A stretch of 64,000 nt of DNA from Nonomuraea wenchangensis (lineage in GTDB: Bacteria > Actinomycetota > Actinomycetes > Streptosporangiales > Streptosporangiaceae): NCBI RefSeq assembly GCF_900111685.1, contig NZ_FOHX01000027.1:42864-106863 (forward strand), read 5' to 3'. The notes under the pieces were generated by a model. It worked only from the letters and a program-made list of their open reading frames with translations. It was not told where the DNA came from and searched no databases. Made by a program: the position numbers and the translations under genes. Below, piece by piece: positions 56,581-63,998 of the stretch (its first letter is position 1; every line of letters begins with the position of its first letter).

Positions 56581-57224
56581 GTCGCCAACTCGCGCTGCGG
56601 ATGTCGCCCGTGGTCGCGTTCTACCAGGTGGACGTGGACGAAGTCGTGGAACTGCTGATCCGGTGGCGGCACCCGCTCCACCTCCCCAGCGACGAGCACC
56701 CCGAGGGCCGACCGTACAAACGCCCGTACGGCTCCCTGGGTTTCGTCATGGAGGACCGCGGCCGGGTGGCCGCTGCCGTGATCCTGGCCAGCACCGTGAA
56801 CACCTCGGTCTGCAAAGACCGAGGGCTGCACCGGTACAACACGGTGGACCTGTCCAGGATCGCGCGCAGCCCGGACCGGCGCGACGAGCAGTGCCTGCGG
56901 GCGGTGCTGCGCATCGCGCGGCTCTACCTGGTGCCGTTGTGGCTCGGCACCTACGCCGGGTGGGACGCCCACTCGGCAGAGAAGTGCGGCGGCCAGCCGC
57001 GCATCGAGGCGGTGTCGTCCACATCGCTGCCCGGCACGCCCGGCAACCTGTACCGGTTCGACGGCTGGGAGAAGCTCCGCACCTCCAAGGGCCCCATGGG
57101 CGGCGGCCGTCAGAAGCCTTCCGCCGCGAACGAAATCGCGGACGGGGCGCGCGGCCTGTGGGTCTACCGCTACCCCGAACCGATCACCACCACCACCACG
57201 AAGGAGATCACCCATGTCGGATAA
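56577..57224 (+). CDS. Possible Mom-like GNAT-fold protein
   Basis: The ATG at 56577 gives 215 residues. The order of features resembles phage Mom-type modification proteins: a hydrophobic strand (GRVAAAVILAS), then NTVDLSRIARSPDRRDEQ followed by helix CLRAVLRIARLY, a strand (LWLGTYAGWD), and late NLYRFDGWEKLR, like the Y-R-xx-G-W of GNAT folds. Mom modifies adenine in phage DNA. The likeness is by eye; an unrelated protein is possible. It overlaps the DUF5131 gene by 11 bases. Confidence 0.4.
   Translation: MSRQLALRMSPVVAFYQVDVDEVVELLIRWRHPLHLPSDEHPEGRPYKRPYGSLGFVMEDRGRVAAAVILASTVNTSVCKDRGLHRYNTVDLSRIARSPDRRDEQCLRAVLRIARLYLVPLWLGTYAGWDAHSAEKCGGQPRIEAVSSTSLPGTPGNLYRFDGWEKLRTSKGPMGGGRQKPSAANEIADGARGLWVYRYPEPITTTTTKEITHVG
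57185..57206 (+). promoter_or_regulatory. CCACCACCACCAC linker and Shine-Dalgarno without hairpin
   Basis: CACCACCACCACCACGAAGGAG precedes the DUF5131 start and encodes the Thr run near the end of the previous gene, so the leader motif is kept even inside a coding sequence. Confidence 0.55.
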
Positions 57225-58221
57225 CAGCGCCATCGAATGGCTCCGAGGCCCGGACGGACGACGCGGCGCCACCTGGAACTTCGTCACCGGCTGCACGAAG
57301 GTGTCGGAGGGGTGCCGCCGCTGCTACATCGAACGGCAGACGCCGATGCGGGTCGCCGGCCGCCGGTTCGACGGCCCGCACATCGGCGCCACCACCGGGG
57401 TCATGCTGCACCCCGAGCGGCTCGACATGCCGCTGAAGAAGCGCGACCCGCTTCGCATCTTCGTCAACAGCATGTCCGATCTCTGGCACGACGACGTGCC
57501 CACCGAGATGGTCGCGCACGCGTTCGCCGTGATGGCGATGACGCCCCAGCACACCTATCTGATCCTCACCAAGCGGCCCGGCCCCATGCGGTCGATGCTC
57601 CGCTCGGATGACTTCTGGAAGGCAGTCGGCGAAGCAGGCAGAGGCATCGCGTTCGCGCGAGTCCGGGGCAAGTACCGGTCGGCGTCCCCGATGCAGCTCA
57701 CCCCGGACTCCAGCGCGGACGGCTACTGGATGCCGGTCCGGCCGCTGCCGAACGTTCAGATCGGGGTGTCCACCGAGGACCAGGCCACCGCCGACCTGCG
57801 CATCCCGACGCTGCTGGCCACCCCGCACATCGCCGTCCGGTGGATCTCGGCGGAACCGCTGCTCGGGCCGGTCGTGCTCCGCGATGAATGGCTCGCCGCC
57901 GACCCCGAGAGCAGCACGCCCGCGCTCGACTGGGTCGTCGCCGGCGGCGAGTCCGGCACCGACGCACGGCTCATGCACCCGGACTGGCCGCGCAGTCTCC
58001 GCGACCAGTGCACCGCAGCGGGGGTGCCCTTCTTCTTCAAGCAATGGGGTGCCTGGACGCCGACCGGCATGGTCGGCATCGGCAACCAGGGGCCGCGCTT
58101 CGCGTACATCGGTGACCCCGTGGATGAGCACGGCCACCGCATCGTCATGGAGAACGTCGGCAAGCACCAGGCGGGCGCCATCCTCGACGGCCAGACGTGG
58201 ACGGAGTACCCCGATGCCTGA
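57214..58221 (+). CDS. DUF5131 (phage Gp37/Gp68) family protein
   Basis: This 335-residue protein begins SDNSAIEWLRGPDG and has C27, C34 and C37 in GCTKVSEGCRRCY, the cluster-like signature of this family, distantly similar to radical SAM motifs. IFVNSMSDLWHDDVP, LTKRPGPM and WVVAGGESGTDARLMHPDW are further family hallmarks. Function is not established in general; the setting suggests nucleic-acid modification. Confidence 0.88.
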   Translation: MSDNSAIEWLRGPDGRRGATWNFVTGCTKVSEGCRRCYIERQTPMRVAGRRFDGPHIGATTGVMLHPERLDMPLKKRDPLRIFVNSMSDLWHDDVPTEMVAHAFAVMAMTPQHTYLILTKRPGPMRSMLRSDDFWKAVGEAGRGIAFARVRGKYRSASPMQLTPDSSADGYWMPVRPLPNVQIGVSTEDQATADLRIPTLLATPHIAVRWISAEPLLGPVVLRDEWLAADPESSTPALDWVVAGGESGTDARLMHPDWPRSLRDQCTAAGVPFFFKQWGAWTPTGMVGIGNQGPRFAYIGDPVDEHGHRIVMENVGKHQAGAILDGQTWTEYPDA

Positions 58222-58609
58222 CCTGACCCTCTGGGAAGAACTGGAGACGGCGGCTGAGATCATCCTCGCCGCAGCCGCGCAGGCCCACGACGGCCCGTGG
58301 ATCGCCGTCCAAGATGCGGTCTGCTACGAGAGCGGGTCGTGCATAGCCGCCGTCTACGAGGGCGCCAACGACGCCACCTGGATGGCGCTGAACGACCCCG
58401 CGATGGGGCCTCTGTTCGCCGCCGTCCTGAAGGACGCCGCCCAGAGATGGAAGTCCGAGGTGCGGTTCCAGGCGGACGGCTGGTACCACCGGGCGTGCGA
58501 TGGCGTCTCCGGCCCTGGCACCGACGAGGACTGCACGTGTTTCGCCTCCGTGCTGGGCCTCGCGCGGCACATCCGAGCGAAGTGGGCGAAGGTGTCGGGC
58601 CGTGGGTAG
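58214..58609 (+). CDS. Hypothetical protein in modification cluster
   Basis: The ATG at 58214 gives 131 residues and overlaps the DUF5131 stop by 8 bases. Helical and acidic (PDLTLWEELETAAEIILAAA) with Cys in DAVCYESGSC and DEDCTCFASVLG. It overlaps the DUF4326 start by 8 bases. Unrecognised. Confidence 0.6.
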   Translation: MPDLTLWEELETAAEIILAAAAQAHDGPWIAVQDAVCYESGSCIAAVYEGANDATWMALNDPAMGPLFAAVLKDAAQRWKSEVRFQADGWYHRACDGVSGPGTDEDCTCFASVLGLARHIRAKWAKVSGRG

Positions 58610-58901
58610 GCGGGTCAAGGTCAGCGGGGACCTGTTCCACGGCCAGGTCCCCGCCGGAGCCGTCTACATCGGCCGGCCCGCGCCGAGCCTGCCGGGGTCG
58701 CCGTTCGCGAACCCGTACAGCGTCAAGACGTACGGGCTGGAGAACGCGCTCGCCCGCTACCGGAAGCATTTGGCCGAGCATCCGGAGCTGGTGGAGCGGG
58801 CCATCGAGGAGATCGGCGACCGGGACGTGGCGTGCTGGTGCAAGCCGGACGCTCGGTGCCACGGGGACATCCTGCTCGCCGCGATGGCGGCCAGGAGGTG
58901 A
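58602..58901 (+). CDS. DUF4326 domain protein
   Basis: The GTG at 58602 gives 99 residues. VYIGRPAPSLPGSPFANPYS and the C-terminal CWCKPDARCHGDILLAA are the DUF4326 signature; the Cys/His residues probably bind metal. These small proteins often accompany phage DNA-modification genes. It is followed 5 bases on by the DpdA-like gene. Confidence 0.85.
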   Translation: MGRRVKVSGDLFHGQVPAGAVYIGRPAPSLPGSPFANPYSVKTYGLENALARYRKHLAEHPELVERAIEEIGDRDVACWCKPDARCHGDILLAAMAARR

Positions 58902-58905
58902 CCCG

Positions 58906-59808
58906 GTGGAGTTCTTTCTCGGGACGAGCTCGTCTTCCTGGCTCAGGCGGGAGGACGTGGGCGTGCCGCTCTGCGTCGCCTACCCGCGCCTGGCCGCGAT
59001 CAAGGGTGAGCTGCCGCGCGCCGTGGTGCCGTGGATTCTCGACTCCGGTGGCTTCAACGAGGTCACGCAGCGGGGCGAGTACAGGGCCGCGGCGATCGAC
59101 TACGTGCGGGCGGTGCGCCGGTACGCCGACGAGATCGGCAACCTGCGGTGGGCGGCCTGCCAGGACTGGATGTGCGAGCCGCCTGCGCTCGCCAGGTCGG
59201 GCCGGTCGGTGAACGGCCACCAGCACCTGTCGATCGACAACTACATCACCCTGCGCGGGGAGTGGGGGCCGGGCTCCCCGTTCGTGCCGCCGCTCCAGGG
59301 CAACAGCCGAGACGCCTTCCTCCGCCACGTCGATATGTACGCGCGGCGCGGCATCGACCTGACGAGAGCGCCGCTCGTCAGCGTCGGATCGGTGTGCCGG
59401 ATGCAGAGCACGTCGGAGATCGGGCGCGTGCTCGGCGCGCTGGCCAGCCTGGGCCTCAAGATGCACGGCTTCGGTGTGAAGACGCTCGGGTTGCGCGCGT
59501 TCTGGCCCTTCCTTCTCTCGGCTGACTCGCAGGCGTGGTCGAAGAACGCCCGCGCGAACGCCGACGACATCTACATCGACGTCCCCGAACACACCCACCC
59601 CCGCGGCGGCAAGACCTGTTCGAGCTGCCACGTCTACGCGCTGGCCTGGCGGAAGCGGATGCTGGCCAGCCTCCCGGCCGCGCCCTCGCACACGGTGATG
59701 GAACTGCCCGGCATCTACGGGGAGGGGCGGTCCTCCCTGACCAGGGCGGAGCCGCCGCGCGTGCGCTACAGGCCGGGCATCCCCATCTACTCCAGGAGAT
59801 CATCATGA
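58906..59808 (+). CDS. DpdA-like deazapurine DNA transglycosylase
   Basis: The GTG at 58906, 6 bases after AGGAGGT, gives 300 residues. Key motifs: LDSGGF (45-50) with probable catalytic Asp, CQDWMCEPP near 85-93, PPLQGNS near 128-134, SVGSVCR near 159-165, HGFGVKTLG near 187-195 and a CSSC pair (238, 241). This is the TGT-like family that exchanges guanine in DNA for a 7-deazaguanine. No precursor synthesis genes are in the window, so the base would come from the host. Confidence 0.75.
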   Translation: MEFFLGTSSSSWLRREDVGVPLCVAYPRLAAIKGELPRAVVPWILDSGGFNEVTQRGEYRAAAIDYVRAVRRYADEIGNLRWAACQDWMCEPPALARSGRSVNGHQHLSIDNYITLRGEWGPGSPFVPPLQGNSRDAFLRHVDMYARRGIDLTRAPLVSVGSVCRMQSTSEIGRVLGALASLGLKMHGFGVKTLGLRAFWPFLLSADSQAWSKNARANADDIYIDVPEHTHPRGGKTCSSCHVYALAWRKRMLASLPAAPSHTVMELPGIYGEGRSSLTRAEPPRVRYRPGIPIYSRRSS

Positions 59809-60572
59809 CCCAGCTCAACAGCCCTGCCCCCAGCGCGGGACCGGCTGGCCGCTTACATCTCAAGCTCGTCGTCTACCAGCCCCCCGAGCAGGACGCCGGC
59901 CCGGCCGCGCCGCCGATCGGGGTCCCGTACGAGATACGCGACCATCTCGCCCGCAAGGTGGCCGTGGCGCTGGACGTGCTCGCCCTGGCGGAGGCGGATG
60001 GGGTGGCGGCGGTGTGCGCCGCAGCCGCTGAGGACGCGGCGTACCCGCTGAACCAGCTCATCGACTTGTTCGCTGCCCGCTACCAGACGAGCGCGGGCCG
60101 GGCGCGAAGCCATGCGATGCGCATGGTGCGCGAGCGGATGGGCGTGGTGCAAGACCGATGCTGGGAGAAGGTGTCGGCGCGGGAACGCCGGGAACAGATC
60201 ACGTCTCTCGTCCGTGAGGGCCTGTCGGTGGAGGCCATCGCCCAGCGGCTGAAGGTGACCGTACGCACTGTCCTGCGGCACAAGCATGCGGCCGGGCTGA
60301 CCAGCAGGACGTACCTGTACGACGAGTGGGCGCCGCGTATCCTCGGCCATCTCCGCGTGTTCCCGGAGACCGAGTTCAGTGGCGGCGATCTCGCGCGGCT
60401 GCTGCTGGGGGAGCCCAGCAACCGGTTCGTTCCGACGCTGCGCCGCCTGGAGCGTGAGGGGCAGGTCATCTCGGTCGCGTGCATCCGCGACTCCAGTTCT
60501 CCGACCGTCAGGGTGACGCGGTGGCGGCTCGCCCCGGAGGAGGGAGGTGGCAGTGGCGACGCCGAAGTGTGA
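59805..60572 (+). CDS. Helix-turn-helix regulator
   Basis: The ATG at 59805 overlaps the previous stop, giving 255 residues. A helix-turn-helix lies near 135-165 (GLSVEAIAQRLKVTVRTVLR) and a winged-helix-like end follows (GGDLARLLLGEPSNRFVPTL). The N-terminal third is helical. It closes the modification run and overlaps the next regulator by 26 bases. It may control early genes. Confidence 0.7.
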   Translation: MTQLNSPAPSAGPAGRLHLKLVVYQPPEQDAGPAAPPIGVPYEIRDHLARKVAVALDVLALAEADGVAAVCAAAAEDAAYPLNQLIDLFAARYQTSAGRARSHAMRMVRERMGVVQDRCWEKVSARERREQITSLVREGLSVEAIAQRLKVTVRTVLRHKHAAGLTSRTYLYDEWAPRILGHLRVFPETEFSGGDLARLLLGEPSNRFVPTLRRLEREGQVISVACIRDSSSPTVRVTRWRLAPEEGGGSGDAEV

Positions 60573-60870
60573 GAGCTGCCGGAAGCGGCCCGTCGCGCCC
60601 AAGGCGAGCGTCTGGTGCAGGGCCTGCGGCGACCGGTGGAAGCGCGCAGGGAAGCCCGAGGATGGCCCGCCGCCACCGAAGAAGGGAGGCCGGCCCCGCG
60701 AGGCAGACACCGAGGAGCGCGTGCAGAAGACTCGGGAGCTGCTGGCCGCGGGCAAGGGCACGATGGAGATCGCCCGCCTGTTCGGCGTGCCTGGGTCCAG
60801 GGTGAGCTATTACAAGCGGCGGCTGGCCGAGCGCGGCGAGTTGCCCAAGGCCGTCACATCTCGACGTTGA
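60547..60870 (+). CDS. Zinc-finger plus helix-turn-helix small regulator
   Basis: The GTG at 60547 (or 60553) gives 107 residues. CESCRKRPV and WCRACGDRW form a zinc ribbon in the first 30 residues. After a Pro/Lys linker, LLAAGKGTMEIARLFGVPGS followed by RVSYYKRRLAERG is a helix-turn-helix. Probably a DNA-binding regulator. Palindrome copy 8 overlaps its stop. Confidence 0.7.
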   Translation: MAVATPKCESCRKRPVAPKASVWCRACGDRWKRAGKPEDGPPPPKKGGRPREADTEERVQKTRELLAAGKGTMEIARLFGVPGSRVSYYKRRLAERGELPKAVTSRR

Positions 60871-60883
60871 CGGTTCCGTCAAC
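60866..60883. repeat. Dispersed 18-bp palindrome, copy 8
   Basis: GTTGACG-GTTC-CGTCAAC is perfect, with both arms changed together compared with copy 5 (G to A, C to T), and an extra flanking C-G pair. It overlaps the stop codon of the preceding gene. Confidence 0.75.
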
Positions 60884-60890
60884 GAGCTAA

Positions 60891-60918
60891 GCGGCTCCAG
60901 CCTTGAGGCTGGGGCCGC
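60891..60918 (+). terminator. Terminator of the early region
   Basis: GCGGCTCCAGCC pairs with GGCTGGGGCCGC (12 bp, one G-U) around TTGA. It closes the long rightward early run. Confidence 0.75.
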
Positions 60919-61115
60919 TGCCGTTTCACCATGAGCACCTGTAGAGTGCTGGAGGCTGCCGCGTTCAGCCTTCCCCGCAAGCCGATCCGCCCACGCCGGC
61001 TCGGCGCTCAATCGGGGAGAAGGTCCGTGATCGAGCGCCCCCGAGACCGCCGTTCATGTTCCGGTTGATGGTCTGGGCTGACGTGCGTGGGGCGAAGCCC
61101 TGGAAGGACCACCCG

Positions 61116-61826
61116 ATGCCAGAGAACGGCTACGAGAAGAAGCGCGTCCGCGACTACGCCAAGGCGCACGGCCTCACCTACCAGCAAGCCCACCAGGCTC
61201 TTACTGGCGAGCGTGAGCGCCGCCCTGTCGTCTTCGCCGCCGGGCTGACGCAGGACGGGCGTCCCTGGGTCTCCTCCTGGGACGGCGACCCTCACCACGA
61301 TGTGAACCCCGCGTGCGGTCACCACCTGCGTGCGCTGTGCGGCGGGTGCGGCGTCTGCACCACCTGCGACGGCTGCTACTGCGCCGAGCTGGCGCAGAAT
61401 GCCGCCCTGGACGCTGAGGCCGAGCGGGAGATGCGCGAGCACCTGGAGCACGACGAGCACCGGGCCGACTGCTGGCGTTGCGAGCGTGAGCGCGAGGAGT
61501 CCGCTGACTACACCCGCTGCCCGAAGTGCGGCCTGGCCTACCCGGACGGCATCGGCGACCACCACAGGCACAACCCGCCCTACTGCCGCCCGCTCCCGAC
61601 CTACCGGGTGGGCATCGACTGGGGATACCTGCGCGGCCAGCACGTGACGTTGGTCGGCACGCACTACAACATCACCGGGTACGTGCTGCCCGACCAGGAT
61701 GCACCGGACCCCACGGCCTACCACCCGTACATGCAGCTACGCCGGACCGATCCCGGCTATGAGGGCGAGGTGGCCCCGTTCTGCCCGCGTGACTGGCTGG
61801 AGGTCCATCCGGCTCCGGTTCAGTGA
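61116..61826 (+). CDS. Cys-rich zinc protein
   Basis: I use ATG 61116 after GGAAGGA; ATG 61056 is an alternative. It has 236 residues with CGHHLRALCGGCGVCTTCDG followed by CYC, DCWRCERERE and RCPKCGLAYPDG, giving three or four potential zinc sites. The C-terminal part is beta-like (GQHVTLVGTHYNITGYVL). It converges on the partition operon. Function unknown. Confidence 0.65.
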   Translation: MPENGYEKKRVRDYAKAHGLTYQQAHQALTGERERRPVVFAAGLTQDGRPWVSSWDGDPHHDVNPACGHHLRALCGGCGVCTTCDGCYCAELAQNAALDAEAEREMREHLEHDEHRADCWRCEREREESADYTRCPKCGLAYPDGIGDHHRHNPPYCRPLPTYRVGIDWGYLRGQHVTLVGTHYNITGYVLPDQDAPDPTAYHPYMQLRRTDPGYEGEVAPFCPRDWLEVHPAPVQ

Positions 61827-61847
61827 CGCGGAGCCTCCTGACGAGCT

Positions 61848-61878
61848 GAGGGGCGCCCAGGTGATGTGGGCGCCCCTC
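61848..61878. terminator. Terminator between converging genes
   Basis: GAGGGGCGCCCA pairs with TGGGCGCCCCTC (12 bp) around GGTGATG, 22 bases after the stop of the Zn-rich gene. Confidence 0.8.
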
Positions 61879-61887
61879 GAGTGAGTG

Positions 61888-61926
61888 GATCTTGTCTACC
61901 AATCCGCTCGATTGGTAGACAAGATC
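61888..61926. repeat. 17-bp perfect inverted repeat at the end of the partition operon
   Basis: GATCTTGTCTACCAATC and its complement flank CGCTC. The right arm overlaps the stop codon of the ParA-partner gene. GACAAGATC is the core also seen in the rep-side repeats at 42121 and 42538. It is unlike the GC-rich terminators nearby, so a centromere (parS) or origin role is possible. Confidence 0.65.
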
Positions 61927-62773
61927 ATCCGTTGTCGGGGGCCGGGAGATCCGCCTCCAGCTCCTCCGCCGCCTGCCGCAACCGAGCCGCGAGCTCCCGC
62001 GCCCGATCCGGTGTCTCCACCGCGACCCGGCGCAGTCCCCGCAGGTCACCCAGCGCGCGGAACACCGGCTCGTAGCGCGGCCACACCACCTCCGGCTTCG
62101 GCCCGTCCTGCTTGGCCGCCTCCAGCGCCGGGAGGAACCCGAGGTCACGCGCCGCCGCGTCCAGGCCCGCGCCGGACGTCCGGCCGCGTTCCTCGGCCAG
62201 CTTCCACACCTGCCCGGCCGCCTCCGTGCCGTGCTGATCCACCACGGGGAGGAGCGCGCGGAGCTGCCGCTCGTTCGGCACCTCGTCCGTGACGCCCTCC
62301 AGGGCCTGCATCGCCCGTACCGAGTCGATGAGCTGGTAGGCGCGCGGCCGGGACATGTCCCACCGCTCGTCCACGTACCGCTCGAACGTCGCGAACCCGG
62401 CCGCTTTGTAGAGCTGGTTGTCCCGGATCTCCTTCAGGGCCGGGCCGGCGGTGAGCCGCCAGTACCGTTCGGCCTTCGTCAGGACCTTCTCCACCTTGGC
62501 CCGGGCGCGGGAGATGGTGGAGTCGTAGTGCGCGAACGCCGCCTCCGGGTCGGCGCCGTCGGCCGCGGGCGTGAAGTCCGGCGCGTCGGGGATGTCGGCC
62601 AGCGCGGCGACCGGCGGCACGAGCTGCCCTGTGAGCACCTGTTCGACGCTCTGGTCGGTCATCGGCTCCGCGACCGCGACAGCGGAAGCGACCTGCTCGC
62701 CCGTGATGACCGGCTCCGGCTCGGCGAGAATCCGGGGCCGCTCGGACGGCTTGCCACGCTGGACCTTCGCCAT
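61925..62773 (-). CDS. parB: ParA-partner DNA-binding protein (ParB-like)
   Basis: In this 282-residue protein residues about 75-110 are helical (FAHYDSTISRARAKVEKVLT). Residues about 118-155 (YKAAGFATFERYVDERWDMS, SRPRAYQLIDSVRAM) followed by PNERQLRALLPV resemble the helix-turn-helix of plasmid partition partners. The classical ParB N-terminal nuclease-like box is not seen, so the name is by position: it starts right after the parA stop. It should bind the centromere and load ParA. Confidence 0.65.
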   Translation of the reverse strand: MAKVQRGKPSERPRILAEPEPVITGEQVASAVAVAEPMTDQSVEQVLTGQLVPPVAALADIPDAPDFTPAADGADPEAAFAHYDSTISRARAKVEKVLTKAERYWRLTAGPALKEIRDNQLYKAAGFATFERYVDERWDMSRPRAYQLIDSVRAMQALEGVTDEVPNERQLRALLPVVDQHGTEAAGQVWKLAEERGRTSGAGLDAAARDLGFLPALEAAKQDGPKPEVVWPRYEPVFRALGDLRGLRRVAVETPDRARELAARLRQAAEELEADLPAPDNG

Positions 62774-63640
62774 CTACTTCACCTCGATCTTCAGCTTGCC
62801 CAGGCCGGCCCGCTCGCTCAGGATCGAGGCGAGCGTGTCGTAGTTGTCCGCCATCTCGTTCCCGGCCGACCCGAGAGCCCTGAGCGGGCGCGGCGGGTCG
62901 GAGTCGGCGGCGTCCTTGACCGCCGCTCGCAGGGGCAGCATCGGCAGCATGAGGCCATCTCCGAACAGCTCGGGGATGTTCTCCTTGGTCTGGTAGGCGT
63001 CCGCGCCGAGCCGGGCGTCCACCTTGTTGACGATGTAGCCGATGATGCGGAGGTCGTCCTTGTCGAGCTTCTTCCGGCCGTTGGCGACGAAGTCCCGCAG
63101 AGCGATGGCGCCCTCAATGCCGTCGATCTCGGGGTCCATGACCACCAGGACGTCGTGCGTGGCCTTGAGGACCATCTGCGTGAGGTGACCCAGGTTCGGT
63201 GGGCAGTCCATCAGGACGATGTCGAAGTCGTCGTCGGCACCGTCGAGAGCGACGTCGAGCCGCTTGACCGCGCCGAGGAGGCCCGCTTCGGTGAGCGCCC
63301 GGTTCTCGAGATCGGGCCTGGACGGGATGAGCGTGATGTTGCTGCGGTAAGGCTCTGGCCAGCCGATCTCGGCGAATGCGTCGGCGGCGCACCCGGACAG
63401 GTCGGCGTCGGGCTGTTCGGCGATGGCTCTGAGCACGTCGGAGATGGTGACCTGGTTGGCGGCGAGCAGGGCCGCCAGCCGGCGGCCTGCGTTGCCCTGC
63501 GGGTCCATGTCGATGACCAGTACGCGCATGCCGTGGAAGGCCAGCGCGGCGGCGAGGTTGACGACAGCGCTGGTCTTGCCGGTGCCGCCCTTGTTGTTGG
63601 CGACGGCGATTCTTCGCGCTCGTCGCTGTGGCTGGGTCAC
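62774..63640 (-). CDS. parA: ParA partition ATPase
   Basis: The GTG at 63640 follows AGGAGA and gives 288 residues; an earlier in-frame ATG at 63688 is less likely. The deviant Walker A is NNKGGTGKTSA (14-24), then VLVIDMDPQGNAG near 44-56 and IVLMDCPPNLG in the middle. This is a type Ia-like ParA without an N-terminal HTH. It maintains low-copy plasmids and prophage plasmids, and it argues for an extrachromosomal state of this replicon. Confidence 0.92.
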   Translation of the reverse strand: MTQPQRRARRIAVANNKGGTGKTSAVVNLAAALAFHGMRVLVIDMDPQGNAGRRLAALLAANQVTISDVLRAIAEQPDADLSGCAADAFAEIGWPEPYRSNITLIPSRPDLENRALTEAGLLGAVKRLDVALDGADDDFDIVLMDCPPNLGHLTQMVLKATHDVLVVMDPEIDGIEGAIALRDFVANGRKKLDKDDLRIIGYIVNKVDARLGADAYQTKENIPELFGDGLMLPMLPLRAAVKDAADSDPPRPLRALGSAGNEMADNYDTLASILSERAGLGKLKIEVK

Positions 63641-63689
63641 GGTGTCTCCTGTGGTGAGCAAGTCCTGCCGGTGGGCGCTGGGCGACATC

Positions 63690-63998
63690 CTAGGACTGGC
63701 CGCTCTGGTCGAGGTGGTCGAACCACGCGTTCAACGCCTGGGGGATGAACTCCTGGCCGCCCAGCCCCTCCAGGTGGCAGCCGTCGATGAGCCGGGCACG
63801 GGTGTTGGGTTCGAGCCGGGCGGTGATGAGTTTGAGCGCGCTCGGGTCGGCCGCGGGTTCGCTCGGCCGGGGGATGGGGTCGTGCGCGTTGTCGAGCGGC
63901 ATCTGCTCGGGGATGCCGAGCTGGTCGCAGTAGTAGTTGATGGCCTGCTCCCAGACGTCTCGGACGCCCAGGCCGGTGTTTTCGCAGGCGGCGTCCAT
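63690..63998 (-). CDS. Hypothetical protein upstream of parA, possibly partial
   Basis: From ATG 63998 at the window edge, 102 residues (DAACENTGLGVRDVWEQAIN, QEFIPQALNAWFDHLDQSGQ). The true start may lie outside the window. It reads in the direction of parAB with a 49-base gap and could be the first gene of that operon. Unrecognised. Confidence 0.55.
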   Translation of the reverse strand: MDAACENTGLGVRDVWEQAINYYCDQLGIPEQMPLDNAHDPIPRPSEPAADPSALKLITARLEPNTRARLIDGCHLEGLGGQEFIPQALNAWFDHLDQSGQS

